DNA from: CAYMEV01 sp964389675 [NCBI: uncultured Candidatus Sumerlaeota bacterium]
Lineage (GTDB): Bacteria > CAYMEV01
DNA length: 64,000 nt
Direction of reading: 5' to 3'
Assembly: GCA_964389675.1 (NCBI GenBank)
Contig: CAYMEV010000017.1
Location: 1-64,000 of the forward strand
This document shows, piece by piece, positions 63,414 through 64,000 of this stretch. The position numbers and the translations under genes were made by a program. The notes below the pieces were generated by a model that saw only the letters and a list, made by a program, of their open reading frames with translations, did not search any database and had not been told where the DNA came from. Each line of letters opens with the position of its first letter. The stretch's first letter is position 1.

Positions 63414-63501
63414 ATTTTTAAAGACAATTAAAAAAACCTGGGAAGTCGGGTTTTTTTATTAAAGACAATTAAAAAAACCTGGGAGGCCATGTTTTTTTGT
63501 T
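63391..63501 (+). repeat. Tandem 41-bp repeat of terminator-like hairpins
   Basis: Two full 41-bp copies (63420-63460 and 63461-63501) and a partial third (63391-63419) share the core CCTGGGA(A/G)G(T/C)C. Each full copy has an A-run and T-run that pair (63430-63438 with 63449-63457; 63471-63478 with 63491-63498). CCCGACTT at 63381 also pairs exactly with AAGTCGGG at 63443, so alternative hairpins are possible. The third copy is more diverged (CATG for CGGG). Confidence 0.8.
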
Positions 63502-63532
63502 TTAGATAAAAATTAATAAAGGAGTTTTTCCA

Positions 63533-64000
63533 ATGAGAAGAGTCTTAATAATCATTCTCGGGGTGATTACAGCGGTATCTTTTATTCAGGCTGAAACTGT
63601 CTATTATGATGAGGTAATAATTACATCCTCGCACATCTCAGTTCCTCTTGATAATATTTCTCCATCAGCCATAGTAATAACCAGGGAAGATATAGAAAAG
63701 AGCTGTGTAAAGGACCTGTCCAGCCTGCTCAATCTTTATTCAGGCCTTTATCTTGTAAGGAACGGCATGGATGGCCAGGCTTCATCCATGTTTATAAGAG
63801 GTGCAAGGCCGTCACACACAGCGGTCCTCTACAATGGCGTGCTTATCAATGATCCTTCTACAGTTGACGGCAGTTTTGACTTCAACAATATATCGATAGG
63901 TGAGATAGAAAGGATTGAGATAATTAAGGATTCACAGGGATCTGTCCATGGCACAAATGCAATGGGCGGAGTTATAAACATTATTTCCAGGGAATCTTCC
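63533..64000 (+). CDS. btuB: TonB-dependent outer-membrane receptor, BtuB-like, partial (cut by window end)
   Basis: The frame starts at the ATG at 63533, with GGAG 8 nt upstream, and is open for 156 codons to the edge. A signal peptide (about residues 1-20, ending VSFIQA) is followed by a plug domain: SPSAIVITREDIEKSCVKDL, MFIRGARPSHTAVLYNGVLI and IERIEIIKDSQGSVHGTNAM with GGVINII. This is the BtuB/CirA-type plug. The cobalamin riboswitch just upstream argues for cobalamin or cobinamide uptake. The beta-barrel lies outside the window. Confidence 0.88.
   Translation, partial: MRRVLIIILGVITAVSFIQAETVYYDEVIITSSHISVPLDNISPSAIVITREDIEKSCVKDLSSLLNLYSGLYLVRNGMDGQASSMFIRGARPSHTAVLYNGVLINDPSTVDGSFDFNNISIGEIERIEIIKDSQGSVHGTNAMGGVINIISRESS

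Noticed and set aside
63391-63501. Tandem repeats as a possible CRISPR array
   Set aside because: The units are contiguous without unique spacers, and each contains a terminator-like hairpin. The place after a riboswitch explains them better.

Overview
The window is AT-rich chromosomal DNA, densely coded on both strands, from a Gram-negative-type anaerobic bacterium. A didermic envelope is indicated by a TonB-dependent receptor, an OmpA-family protein, a family-9 (heptosyltransferase-like) glycosyltransferase and several lipoproteins. Anaerobic, H2- and ferredoxin-based metabolism is indicated by a 2-oxoacid:ferredoxin oxidoreductase, HdrABC, MvhADG-type [NiFe] hydrogenase and SelB. The large multidomain signalling proteins (cyclase-AAA-TPR, kinase-AAA-TPR, PATAN and FHA proteins, a chemoreceptor fused to a solute-binding domain) would fit a spirochaete or a deltaproteobacterium-like lineage, but the phylum cannot be fixed from this sequence. 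No mobile element, CRISPR array, rRNA or tRNA was seen.

Layout. 1-1126: 3' part of a [2Fe-2S]/FAD oxidoreductase (minus). 1280-6505 (plus): phosphodiester glycosidase, a chemoreceptor-like protein with a C-terminal SBP_bac_5 domain, and a translationally coupled HD hydrolase. 6502-11250 (minus): gmd, a small basic protein, purF, a PHP phosphatase, a TfoX-N protein and an exported chalcone-isomerase-like protein. 11495-15054 (plus): a lipoprotein with a Cys-rich C-terminus, an SGNH hydrolase and an OmpA-like protein. 15163-26512 (minus): a tightly packed twelve-gene operon korDABC-hdrCBA-mvhD-frdB-like-frdA-like-mvhG-mvhA, preceded by an exact FNR-type palindrome. 26754-31524 (minus): GT9 glycosyltransferase and two paralogous membrane-anchored phosphodiesterases. 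31713-37454 (plus): rqcH and a soluble-adenylyl-cyclase-like protein. 37553-41946 (minus): FlgO/TPR lipoprotein, diguanylate cyclase, threonine aldolase. 42336-45327 (plus): M29 aminopeptidase and selB. 45419-50935 (plus): dnaK-hsp20-dnaJ-hspR-htrA stress operon with a HAIR-like operator over its -35 box. 51058-54337 (plus): dynamin-like GTPase, plsY, gpsA. 54359-56870 (minus): PATAN/FHA-like protein, rsmG, class II aldolase-like protein. 57010-63167: Ser/Thr kinase-AAA-TPR protein, a small minus-strand gene and an FHA-TM-IPT protein. 63186-64000: cobalamin riboswitch, a triplicated terminator-like array and the 5' part of a TonB-dependent (BtuB-like) receptor.

How the genes work together. 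The 15-26 kb operon is the centrepiece. Its genes would join a ferredoxin-dependent 2-oxoglutarate (or related 2-oxoacid) synthase/oxidase, an HdrA flavin bifurcation core, an H2-oxidising module and a soluble fumarate-reductase-like module. One reading is that H2 is oxidised with fumarate (or a thiol/disulfide carrier) as high-potential acceptor while ferredoxin is reduced, and the ferredoxin then drives 2-oxoglutarate synthesis; the reverse (confurcation to H2) is also possible. A separate theme is regulation by cytosolic second messengers and phosphorylation: cAMP-type cyclase, GGDEF protein, Ser/Thr kinase and two FHA or FHA-like proteins.

All calls come from reading the sequence; no database search was run.
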